Source: Sceloporus undulatus (taxonomy: Eukaryota; Chordata; Lepidosauria; Squamata; Phrynosomatidae). From it: 64,000 nucleotides of DNA. How positions within the stretch are numbered: the first letter of the stretch is position 1; each line of letters starts with the position of its first letter. Under the pieces are notes generated by a model. It saw only the letters and a list, made by a program, of their open reading frames with translations, ran no database searches and was not told the origin of the DNA. This document shows positions 54,001 through 64,000 of this stretch, one piece after another. A program made the translations under genes and the position numbers. The stretch is from positions 107,743,176-107,807,175 of the forward strand of contig NC_056527.1 in assembly GCF_019175285.1 (NCBI RefSeq), in the 5' to 3' direction.

Positions 54001-57000
54001 CCATTACTTGCTACACTTTTGTTCAGCTAAGGGAGAAGCCCAAGAGCTCTTTGAACAGGGAGAAAAAAAGGGACTCCATTTCTCACCTCCTGTTGCTGCT
54101 GTGGCCTTGCCTCTCTGCCCTGCCACTGCAGCTGGACGATGGGTCCCAGGTTTGCATGGCTTTAAGGGCCGTGTCTTCTGTTTTCTCCCTCTTCCTATTG
54201 AAAGTGGGCTCCCACTGCACCTCACAGCAGCCTTCGCTGTACTTAGCAATCGCAAAGGACTCTGGGATGCCACAGAGAAGGGCAAATGGAACAGAGTACT
54301 CTTGCGGGATTCAGTGGTGGGTGCCTGGCTCGGGGCATTGTCTCAACTCCGGGATATGAACAAAGAAGGATTGCTGGAGGACTACAAGTACTACATCTTC
54401 TGGCCTGATGTCCGCAGTGCTAAGCATCCTTTCAGTGAAACAGCTAAGGCCTTCTACCAAGCCTTAGTTAATGGTGTTGATGGGAAGCAGCCAGTTCTGT
54501 TTTCTGATGGGCAGAAATGGTGCCCAGCCCGGCATGCCTGTATTCTGGCTGCTGACATCATCTCTGAGAAGCAATTGAGTCCTATAGCTGCCAGGAACTT
54601 CTCTTCACTGTTGCCACAACCTCAGATGGCAGTGACTCTTCCAGACTGGGTGGAGATGAATTTCAAAGCATGCACCCAAGCAGATGTCTTCTTGTCAAAC
54701 ACTTACAACTGGGCACGATTCCTCCGGGAGCTTGTTTTACCCAACCTTGCTCAGATAGAAGTGTCTGATCGTGATGCCCTGATTGTTCGTGCCCTGGATA
54801 TGAATGATGCCACTGTGGATAAGATACTGATCTCCCTGCCTTGCATTCCCACCACTCCCACAGCACTGCTGAAAAATATTAAGGAACTTGTACACCCAGA
54901 GGGCCGTGTGGCACCTCTTTACACCCTGGAAGATGGCTGTTTCCCCATGGGTGAAAAGTTTCTGGAGCCACATAGACTGTTGCGCTTGGAACGTCTTGGT
55001 ATGATCAAACACAGGGTGGTTATTGAGGAACTGATAGATCGAGCCAGAACTGTGGCAGCCTTGTGGCATCATGACCAACACAAGGCCCGTAGGCGAGTTC
55101 ACAGTATCTTGAACCTCCTTAATGACCACCTCCAGGAAAGCTGCAGCAATACAACTCAGGTCATTTTTAGAGAAATTCCCTTCTTGCCAGCAGTACTTCC
55201 TGGTAACTGCCACAAACTCTGCTGTCCCAGAGAGATTTACCATCACAAACTGCATCCAGTGGTGGGCTTGACTGAACCAGTCCTGGACAAGGAGGCTCTT
55301 GATAAAGATTTTAAGTTCTCGAGTGAGCTAAAGGAGTTCTTAGGACTAAATCGCCAGCCACCAGTAGCTACAGTGCTAAGACAACTGGAGACCGCATCAC
55401 TTTGCTCTAATGCACTCCCCAGAGCCATGCTAAGCAGGACAGCAAAATACTGCTATGCATTCCTGAACAAAGCAATTGAGGAAAACCCCTCATGCCAGAT
55501 AGAGGTGTCTCAAAAGGCACAAACATTCCCCTTTGTCCTGGTGGGTGCTGATTTTGTATCTGTGTGTAGGGTGGCCTGCAACCTGAGCTTTGATGGTGCT
55601 CCATATCTCTTCCGTCTGCCTGAGGAGTACCAGCAGCAAAAGCAGCTGTGGAAGTGTGTGGGGCTGAAGAATGTTTTTCAAGTGGAGGACTATGCTACTG
55701 TGCTACAAACCTTGGCCAAGAATGCAGGTGGACAGTCTCTTCCCAAAGAGCAACTGGATCTCGTGTTTAGATTGATCACTGTAGGGTTAGTGGAAGCCTT
55801 GCCAGAGGGTCAAGAGCTAGATTCTTATCAGGCCCAAAGCATCTTTTTCCCAGACCAAAAGAAAGTCCTATATCCACTGCCCAAGCTGCACTTTGATGAT
55901 ACGCCATGGCTGCCACGTGAGAATGGGATGCTGCTGTGCCATGCCAGGATTTCACGAGATATTGCCACACGCTGTGGTGTCCCTACCACAAAGCACTGCA
56001 TCTTGTCACGCCGGCGGATCCAGGGTCTCTCTCGCTGGGTCACAGATTTTGGAGCCAAAGAAAACCTCTGCACTCGGTTGGCCAACATCCTCCGTGACTA
56101 CTCTTCTTCCCAGGATGTGCTGAAGGAGTTGCTGCAGAATGCAGACGATGCTGGTGCAAGTGTTGTCCACTTCCTTTGGGACCAGCGTCAGCACCCGACT
56201 GAGCGCACCTTCAGTGATGAGTGGAATGTTCTTCAAGGCCCGGCACTTTGCATCTATAATGATCGCACCTTCCAGATTAGTGATATTGAAGGGATCCAGC
56301 GCTTAGGCTCTGGGGGGAAAGGGGAAAGACGGGATGCTACAGGCAAATATGGGCTAGGCTTCAACACGGTTTTCCACTTGACTGACTGCCCTGCTTTTAT
56401 AACTGGGGACAGTGCTCTCTGTGTCTTCGACCCTACGTTGCGCTACCTCCCTGACTCTGATGACATCTCCCCTGGTGGAAAGTACAGCCTCACTAAAGAT
56501 TTCAAAGATGCCTTTCCAGATGTTTATAATGCCTTTTTGCCTGATGTGTTTGACCTGGAATGTGGCACGGTTTTCAGATTACCCCTGCGCACTCCTGCAG
56601 ATGCTGTCACCTCTCCCATCTGGAAGACCCCTGTGTCTGAAAAAGACATGGAAAATATGGTGTTGGCTCTAGGAGAAGAAGCAGAATGCCTTCTGATGTT
56701 TCTGAATCATGTTCGCTCTGTGGTGTTTTCTGTGATAAGCAAGACAGGAAGGGAACCGAAGGAAGTGCTGTGGGTAAAGACAGAAGGTGGTGAAGATGAA
56801 AGGCTGGAGTACCAAAAACATCTGCAGCAGGCAGCTGCAGCAGGAGGCATAGAAGAGGGCAGGCCCAAAAGGGTCTTCTACAAAATGAAGGTGAATAATA
56901 GTTTCTCCAATGCTTCTAGCAGTTGGTTGGTTGGTAGGCAGATTGGTGTGGAGAAGACAGACATCACAGAGGGCATGTTGCTGCCACATGGTGGTGTGGC

Positions 57001-60000
57001 TGCTTGTCTTAATGGACAACCATCGGGTAGGGCCTTCTGTACACTTCCTCTGCCAGTGAATACGGGACTCCCAATCCACATCAATGGCAACTTTGCAGTA
57101 AATTCATCTCGACGTGACTTGAGGAAGGATGATGACAAAGGCAATGTCAGCATGGCATGGAATCACTTCCTACTGCGCTGTCTTGTGGCTCCTTTGTATT
57201 GCCAGCTCCTCGAGGAGCTGCGGCAGGCTCTGGGGAAAGTGCCCTTGACGTTCCACTCCCTACTGGCATGTCAGCAACATCTTGATTCCAGCTATTTGAG
57301 GTATTTTCCATGTGTAACCAAAGATGTCCCCCCACTTTGGCAAAAGCTGGTTACCCATGTGTATGAACTTGCATATGGGGAGAAGCTTCCATTGGTACCA
57401 GTATACCAAAAGCAGACTAATTATGCATCTAGAACAGAAGTAGTGAATGTGTACTGGAGCATACCCAAACTGGGCTACCCAACCAGAGATCCTTATTTCT
57501 TGCAGTCTGAGATAAAAGATTATTTCCTTGAGCAGGCTCTCCAGAATCTGGGCATGCACTTAGTCCCTGCCTTCCTGCGTCTGCAGGACATCCATACTGA
57601 ATTTCTCAGGGCAGAAATTGATGTCCTAACCCTTGATCCTCCTTCCCTCTGCCACTTCCTGAAGAATCTACCTGACTTCTCCTTGCCATACCCCCTTGAA
57701 CAAACACTGATGAAGACACAGTACAGCTGCTCTGCTCTCCTGAATTTATGCCTCCGTGAGCTTCCTGAGGAGAGCAGCTTTGTGGAAGGTCTCCCTTTAC
57801 TGGTGACAAAGGATGATATGCTGAGGTGCTTCATTCAGGAGAAGCCTGCATACCTGAGTGGAGTTTCCCATCTTTTCCCACACCACCAGGATCACTTCTC
57901 TGCCTACCTCAGTTCAGAGGCCACTCAGAAGTTAGTAAAGATGGGGTTCTTGAAGGATTTCACTCTTTCTGAATCAGTGCACTACATCCAGGAAATGCTG
58001 GAACTGGACAACTGGTCCAGTGATGTTGAGCACCAGAAATGGCTGCGTGAGATGTGGGAATTCTTTGAGACAGAGATCTGCAAGTCTAAGGATAAAGACA
58101 AAATGAACCAGGCATTTGCAGTGCTAGTTATCCTCTTCAAAGGCTGTCCTTTACTTCCAGTGCGGGGCTGTAGTACATCCCTCAATCCACTTGAAAGCCT
58201 CAATACTATTCTGTATGATGACTCAAGTGAAGTTTCTAATATCCTTCAGGAGCTGGGTTTTGCCATGTTAGATTCCTCCCTGTTGCCTCCAAAACTCACT
58301 GAATACTGTATCCGGCCACATCTATTCGAAATAAAGAATCCTGTTGTTGTGCTGGCACAACTGTCTGCTAGTAGTAGCCTCTCTTGGGATAAACTCAAAC
58401 TCAAACCATTCAAATTTGACAGACTCTTGGAATTCCTGAGCAGCAATCTGGAGGAGTTAGAAAGAGATTGTAAATTACTTAACAAGTTGAAAGCCTTGCC
58501 TGTGTTTGAGACTCATCAAGGAAAGCGTGTTTCACTGGCTTTCTATGAAATTATATATCTCTTGGAGTCAAAGATTTCAAAGGAGTCCAAAAACTTCAAG
58601 GAGCTTTACAAAGTAGATAGGAAGACTCTTTTGCTGAGGGACAGTTGGATTAACCGCCATCTCAGTAAATGCTTGGGTATTGGTGTCATGAATGATTTGC
58701 AGCAGTTCGTACAGCAGCTTCTGCCTCTGTTGCCCAGGCTTCCTGAGGCCCGTGTTCTAGAGGCTGTGAAGTTACTCCTCACCATCACGGCACATTATAA
58801 TCAAGAGTATGAGGCTAAGAAAAAAGTCATAGTATCAAAGTTTCAGTCTTTTGCTTTTATCCGGGACAAGGAGAATGAGTTGCGTCATGCATCCTACTTC
58901 TATGATGAAGATGAACCACTTTTCTTGGAGCTGGGAATGAGCTCTCGGTTTGTACCAAATAAATTCTATGAATCCGTGTCAACAGGTGATAAATGGAGGG
59001 TGAAAAAATTTTTACGTGATGTGGGCTTGCAGAAGGTAATCTCTGAAAATGACTTTCTGAAGTGTGCTACCCAAGTTGAAAGGGATGCACTGATGTATGG
59101 TCCCATATCCCATGAGCTCCCCCGAAGAAGGAGAGCACTTTTGAACCATTTGCTTTCCACACCAAAAGACACTCTGTCAGATGCCTTTATGGAAAAAGTG
59201 TCCAAGATCCGTTTCCTAAGGCAACGTCCCATCTCTGATGAACTGTGTTGCCTGCACCCACCCTATGTCCCTTGCAATGCCCCACTGGCACCCAAAGGTT
59301 CTCTGTACCTTTCAGACAGTGTAGAATTGTTCTGGACTTCAGCAGCTGCTCTGTCTTGTCCTGTCTATGTTGGAATAGATGGAACTGACATTCTGAAACG
59401 ACTTGGGGTGTTGTGCACCTTGCCTGTCCAGTTGGTCTTGAAAAATCTGAGCAATGTATGTCAGGCATCATGTGTTACCCCTAAAGCCACAGAAACTCGG
59501 GCACAAGTCCTAACGCAGATGTATGCATTCTTGTCTGAAGAGAAAGAAATAGACACCAACTGTCTAAAGGGACTCCCTGTGATACTGGTAGATAACAAAG
59601 AAATAGCCGAGGCCCAAAAGGTGGTGGTCTCATTAAAATACCCACATGACTTCTGGCCTTACCTTTACAAGCTGCCTGCAAAGCTGACTGCCTATCTGGA
59701 TCTCCTGGAGAAATTTGGTGTTCAGACCGAGCCAAGCATCTGTCATTATGCCAGTGTTCTGGCCCAAATTCATGAGGAGACGGTAGAACGAATCCAGCTG
59801 CATCCCAATCTCACTAAAACAGTGCTTAGGGCTACTCAATTCCTCTTCCAGCTCTTAGAAGAAGCAGAGAAGCCAGTGGATTTCTCAGCGCTGAAAGAAC
59901 TGCACCTGCCTTGTATTGATGGGAAGCTGTACCCATCAAACACCCTCATCTTCAGTTGCGACTGGTCTGGACAAGAGTCCGAGAACTTGCAGAGGACTTT

Positions 60001-61861
60001 TCGCTTTCTTCTGGATCTTTCTGAATGCTCCTTAGCCCATGACAAGTATGAGCAGTGGAGGCTTTTGCGTCGGCTCCCTGAGGCATTGCGCCCCAAGAAC
60101 TTTTCTGACATCACTCAAGAGCAGCTAGAGGAGTCCTCCCTGAAACTTTGTCCCTATAGGGAACACTGTGAGTCCCGGAACTGCCTGAAAGAACTTCTCA
60201 TTTCTCTTGAGTTCCAGTGGGCCTTTATTGCGCTGCTGAAATGGCAGGACACAGCAAAGCCAGTAGAAACAGAGAAGATGGAGCGCATATGGGATGAATT
60301 CTTCTCACCAGAGCGACTAGAGGTGGTTTGTTATGAAAAGCTGTGCACCATCACAGTGCACAACGCACAGCCTCTTGAGGGAATTCAGCGTGCCAAGCTG
60401 GTGCATGTTGTGATGCTACCAGGTGACAAGTGTCAGGTTTACCTTGCACACCAGGAGAGAATGAATCAAGATGAGGCTGTGCATGTCTCTGGCATCCTAG
60501 CCAAAGAAGTGAATAGGCTTCTGGGAGAAAGACTCCATCAGGATGCTATGATGATCCTCATGCAAATTCTGGTTTGCCAGGGGCCTCAGAAGATTGCTGG
60601 AGTGCTGAAGAGAAACCAAGTGCCTTTGCATCAGCCCACCCACCGAAATGCTTATAGCCTGCCACCTGCTGGAGAGGAAATCCCTGAGGAATGGCATGAC
60701 AGCTTGGACATGAACATCCTCCATATCTTTGTGCCAGGAGATTATGTGGGTTACCTAGACTCTTCCCAGCTGAAAGAATGTTACCTGTATGCTGTAGTCC
60801 TTGAAGCTCTTGGTCCACAGCAGAGCGGTGGTGGCCAAGTCTCCATGTACCGTGTTGATTTGGGAGGAGGGAAGAAAGCAGATGTCAGTGCCCATGACCT
60901 TTATCATTTCCGAAGGAACAGCCGAGTTGCTGACTTGAATAAATCTCTGGTCTTGGCAGAAATTTCCCCTAGTTCTGGCAGCGCTGCAAGCCCATCTGCA
61001 TGTAGTGATTGGTACCAAAAGCCTTTGAGGGAGGTGAAAAAAGAGGTGGATGCCCGTCTAGCTGAAATTTGGTGTCTGTCAGAGGAAGAGAGGAAGAAGG
61101 CTGTAAGAAGACTCTATCTCTGCTACCACCCTGACAAAAATATAGGTCAGGAGGATTTGGCCAATGAAATATTCAAATATCTTAAGGAAAGGATCCAGGA
61201 GATGGAGAACAAGGGTAAGCTAAGTAGTAGTAGTAATTCCTACAAGAGAAACAACTGGAACTTTTCAAAATTTTGGGCTGAATGGGATGAGCAAGCTCAT
61301 AGCCATCACCACAGACGTCAGGAATTCACCAGGCAGAGATGGGGAAGAAGAGGAGGAGGAGGAGGAGGAGGAGGAGGAGGACATTGCAACTATGACTTCT
61401 GGTCATTCCATCAGAGGGGAACAAATTATTCAAAGTATCAGTCAAGACGCCTTTGTGGAGAAGAAGCCAAGCGCTGGCTACGGCAAGCCGAGTGTGATCT
61501 GCGGGCAGCAGCTGGTATAGCTGGGAATGGCAGCACCGAATGGCTGTTCTACATGACATACCGGGCAGTGGAGAAAGCCCTGACAGCAGTTGTATACAGT
61601 GAGGGAGGACACTTTGACAAGAGCCAGTCTCTTGCCATGCTGGCTAGAAAGGCAGCATCCTGGGGTGCTGAGCTAGCACAGCTCCCTGACCAGATAGCTG
61701 AGCTCCAAAAGCTTGGTGTAGATGACAAGACAACCCAGTACCCCAGCTTTCATGATTTGCCGACCATTCCCAATGAGGCCTTCCAGGCGTGCAAAGAGCA
61801 AGATGTGTTGCTCTTAGCTCGTGAAATCCTAAATACTGTGAAGAATTGGCTTGGACAGTAA
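51072..61861 (+). CDS. Sacsin-like gene, giant last exon (repeats 2 and 3, J domain, HEPN)
   Basis: A 10,790-nt exon opens at TCACATCTCCAG|GGTTATTC and ends at TAA 61859, encoding residues 616-4211 of the 4211-aa protein. A giant 3' exon is also the layout of SACS. Repeat 2 has ELLQNAEDAGA (E1339, N1343, D1346) and GHFGLGFCTVYH (from 1413). Repeat 3 has KELLQNADDAGA (E2301, N2305, D2308) and GKYGLGFNTVFH. Each is followed by FRLPLR-type and FCxLPLP words. A J domain near 3925-3990 keeps HPD (3968-3970), so Hsp70 stimulation is plausible. A Gly10 tract (4043-4052) precedes a HEPN domain (about 4077-4205, GEEAKRWLRQAECDLRAA). Sacsin is a cytosolic co-chaperone. The shorter length (human sacsin is about 4579 aa), the missing UBL and the promoter suggest a paralogue, not SACS itself. 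No premature stop is present. Confidence 0.92.
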
Positions 61862-62370
61862 TGAGAGCTGAGGATCTTTGTTTTAAAAGACTTTGGCCAA
61901 CATTTTTTTTACAACACAGCAGGATTTCTCACAAAACCTAGGGACCAAGTCTTTTGTAACAAGAACAAGGGAGTGGACGCAGGAAATGGGGGGGGGGACT
62001 TTTCTACCTTCAAATTATATCTACGGTAACTCCTTGGTATACTGGGCACCTGTGAATTTAGAATTTTCCTTTTCTTTTTAATGGTCTGGGGATGCACAAA
62101 TATTCAGTGTCTCATTGAAGCGTACTTGATGGGAAAGTATGTGCATAGTATTACTAAACATGCAGTCACTGAACCCTTGGAAACCCTTGATCTGTGTTAA
62201 TACTTTACAATGTTTTTGAAAAATGCATGTTACCTCTTAGAGAACAAGTTGCACGGCTGACTGTAGGGAGAATAGTTATATGTATAAAAGTGGGATTAAA
62301 TTATTATTCCTGAATGCAGACAGAATCTTCTTGTTTTTTTGCATCAATAAACTTTGTTTTGTTACAAAAT
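61862..62370 (+). other. 3' UTR of the sacsin-like gene with poly(A) signal
   Basis: After the stop, AT-rich non-coding sequence leads to ATCAATAAACTTTG (AATAAA at 62346-62351), followed by a T/G-rich stretch (TTGTTTTGTTAC). Cleavage is expected near 62365-62375. Confidence 0.7.
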
Positions 62371-62374
62371 GAAA

Positions 62375-63300
62375 GGGCTAGTCATGTGTTTTTGAAGAAG
62401 CAACAGGATGCAAAAGGAAATTGATATTTTATTAAATGGAGACAGTGGCTCCCTGAAGACAGTTATACTACCTTATTTTCCATTGTTGCTCCAGGATATC
62501 ATAAACTTAATCTAGTTGTCTCTTGATTCAGCCCCACACCTCATAGGCAGCATTCTTCCCAGCTGACATATATAAGGAGACTTTAATACTGCCTCTTAAT
62601 TCTTTTAATCTTTGATCCAAATGTGCAACCCAATTCCTTCATGTGTAAGGTGATCAGAAGCAGTAAGAAATCACAACTCCTATACTTTTCAAAGAATTGG
62701 GTGGAAGAGAAAATTTTGGAAGATGTGATTTGTGTTGTCATCTGCTGCATAGGTCAGCTTTTAGTTTCTGCCACACATACACACATGTGCTCCAGTTTAT
62801 GATTTTTGAGGTTACAGCAAAGATTGAAGAGCCTTTCTGGTGTGTAAAATACAACCCCCCCCCCTTTTTAAAGATGATTATCAAAATATGGAAAAATCAC
62901 AGCTAACCTTTTAAAAAATATTAAAATATATAAGGATATATAAATGAGTGGCTGAAAGGCAGTCACATCCTCACACTCAGGAAAGCATATGCTGAATATG
63001 AATTTTAATTTCTGCTTGTCAGGAGTACATAATCTAAGATGGTTAGTTATAATAACCCACTTACAATATGGTAATAGTTGGCCAATGGAGAGGGGGTTGC
63101 TAAGTTTATTTAGGAGCTTGAAAGCTTGTCCCATACAAGGTGTCCATTATTGTAAAGGATGTCCCTTATTTATGAGCTGGAAAGCTGGGTGAGCATTACA
63201 CGGGACACCAAAAGCCCTGTATTTTGGGGTATAGGACCAACACACACCTCTCCAATTATACACCAAATGTTATATTAAAATCCAGTGAAAAGAAGAATAA
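62375..63300. other. Intergenic stretch without recognised feature
   Basis: No gene or clear repeat ends are visible. There is a poly-C run near 62854. Confidence 0.5.
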
Positions 63301-63306
63301 AGAGAT

Positions 63307-63542
63307 TACAGTGGGCCCTTGGCATCCACTGGGGATTTGGTTTTAGGACCCTAAGTGGGTACCAAAATCTGTGGATGCTCAAGTCCCATTAAAAGCAATG
63401 GTGTAGTGAAATGGTGTCCTGTTTATAAAATGGCAAAATCAAACTTTGCTTTTGAAAATTTATATTTTTTTGGAATATTTTCAAGCTGTGGTTGTTTGAA
63501 TCCATGATTTAAAAAATCTGTGGATATGGAGGGCCAACTGTA
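63307..63542. mobile_element. Mariner/pogo-like MITE flanked by TA
   Basis: TACAGTGGGCCCTTGGCATCC and GGATATGGAGGGCCAACTGTA are inverted ends with TA borders. Inner GGCAAAATCAAACTTTGC and TTTTCAAGCTGTGG match the family. Confidence 0.8.
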
Positions 63543-63848
63543 TAATGCAGAGCTCCAATTCTGACTGAAGCATGTGAGTCCAAAAGTTGATTATTAGTAC
63601 TGTAGAGCCTCTGAGAACAGATTACCAGCAAAGTGGAAACTGCGCATAAAGCCATGTGATTAGAAAAAGATTCTCCCACTAAAGGTTTTTGGTAACCACC
63701 TGTTGACTTTCTGTATCTTAGAACAAAAATTCAACAGCCCTTCCCAGAAAGCAGAGCTTAAAAACCTATAGGTGATGGAGAAATACTACCACTTATACCC
63801 TAATTTTTTAAAGAGGTGCTTGAAAAAAAAAAGTTCAAAACCAGTCAA

Positions 63849-64000
63849 TACAGTTGTCCCTCCATATTCACTAGGGTTAGGGGAACAAGACCCCCATGAA
63901 TATGGAAAAACCGCAAATAACAAAAGCATTGTTTTTACCTGAGAGGACACCTCTCTAGGAATCTCTAGGTCCTCCAGTGCAACTCTGTGGTCAATGTCCA
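63849..64000. mobile_element. Mariner-like palindromic element, cut by the window edge
   Basis: TACAGTTGTCCCTCCATATTC starts the element, and TAGGAATCTCTAGGTCC near 63956 is the family's inner repeat. Only the left half is inside the window. Confidence 0.7.

Noticed and set aside
53181-61559. Minus-strand frames inside the giant exon (for example 54737-55255, 172 codons)
   Set aside because: They are antisense shadows of a strongly coding plus strand, with no promoter or domain of their own.

Overview
The window is nuclear DNA of a vertebrate, most likely a squamate reptile and probably an iguanian-type lizard. The evidence is a set of interspersed repeats: CR1, L2 and RTE-like LINEs, a tRNA-headed SINE ending in a CORE-like segment, and a very dense population of short palindromic DNA transposons. 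Long CA/TA microsatellites and intron-rich genes fit the same picture. The species call is inference from repeat style only.

Two host protein genes can be supported. (1) On the minus strand at 13.2-17.5 kb lies a four-finger C2H2 zinc-finger gene that I recognise as the ZNF524 orthologue: one coding exon, a clear splice acceptor 42 nt before the start codon, and a CpG-rich promoter with a probable non-coding first exon near 17.2-17.5 kb. (2) On the plus strand at 31.5-62.4 kb lies a sacsin-like giant co-chaperone gene. I could place one 5' UTR exon and seven coding exons with GT-AG junctions that keep frame (23+88+112+147+1387+89+10790 nt = 4211 codons plus stop). The last exon is 10.8 kb. 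The protein has three Hsp90-type ATPase repeats, a J domain with HPD, and a C-terminal HEPN domain, but no N-terminal ubiquitin-like domain as in SACS. Its promoter has a TATA box preceded, 35 bp upstream, by a textbook interferon-stimulated response element (three TTTC units at exact two-base spacing). An interferon-inducible, UBL-less sacsin paralogue is the most interesting biological proposal in the window.

A third gene probably starts in the CpG island at 0.9-1.5 kb and runs off the left edge on the minus strand; only its promoter and a candidate first-exon donor are visible.

Layout: 1-4.1 kb LINE fragments and a CpG island; 4.1-13 kb repeats, including a three-deep nest at 7.8-8.6 kb; 13.2-17.5 kb ZNF524; 16.1-19.9 kb inverted and tandem duplications around its promoter; 20-31 kb repeats, including an assembly gap at 23503-23527 flanked by what looks like the same sequence twice, the second time with long-read type errors; 31.4-62.4 kb the sacsin-like gene with introns full of transposons; 62.4-64 kb intergenic with two mariner-like elements. 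No CRISPR array, rRNA or intact tRNA gene was seen.
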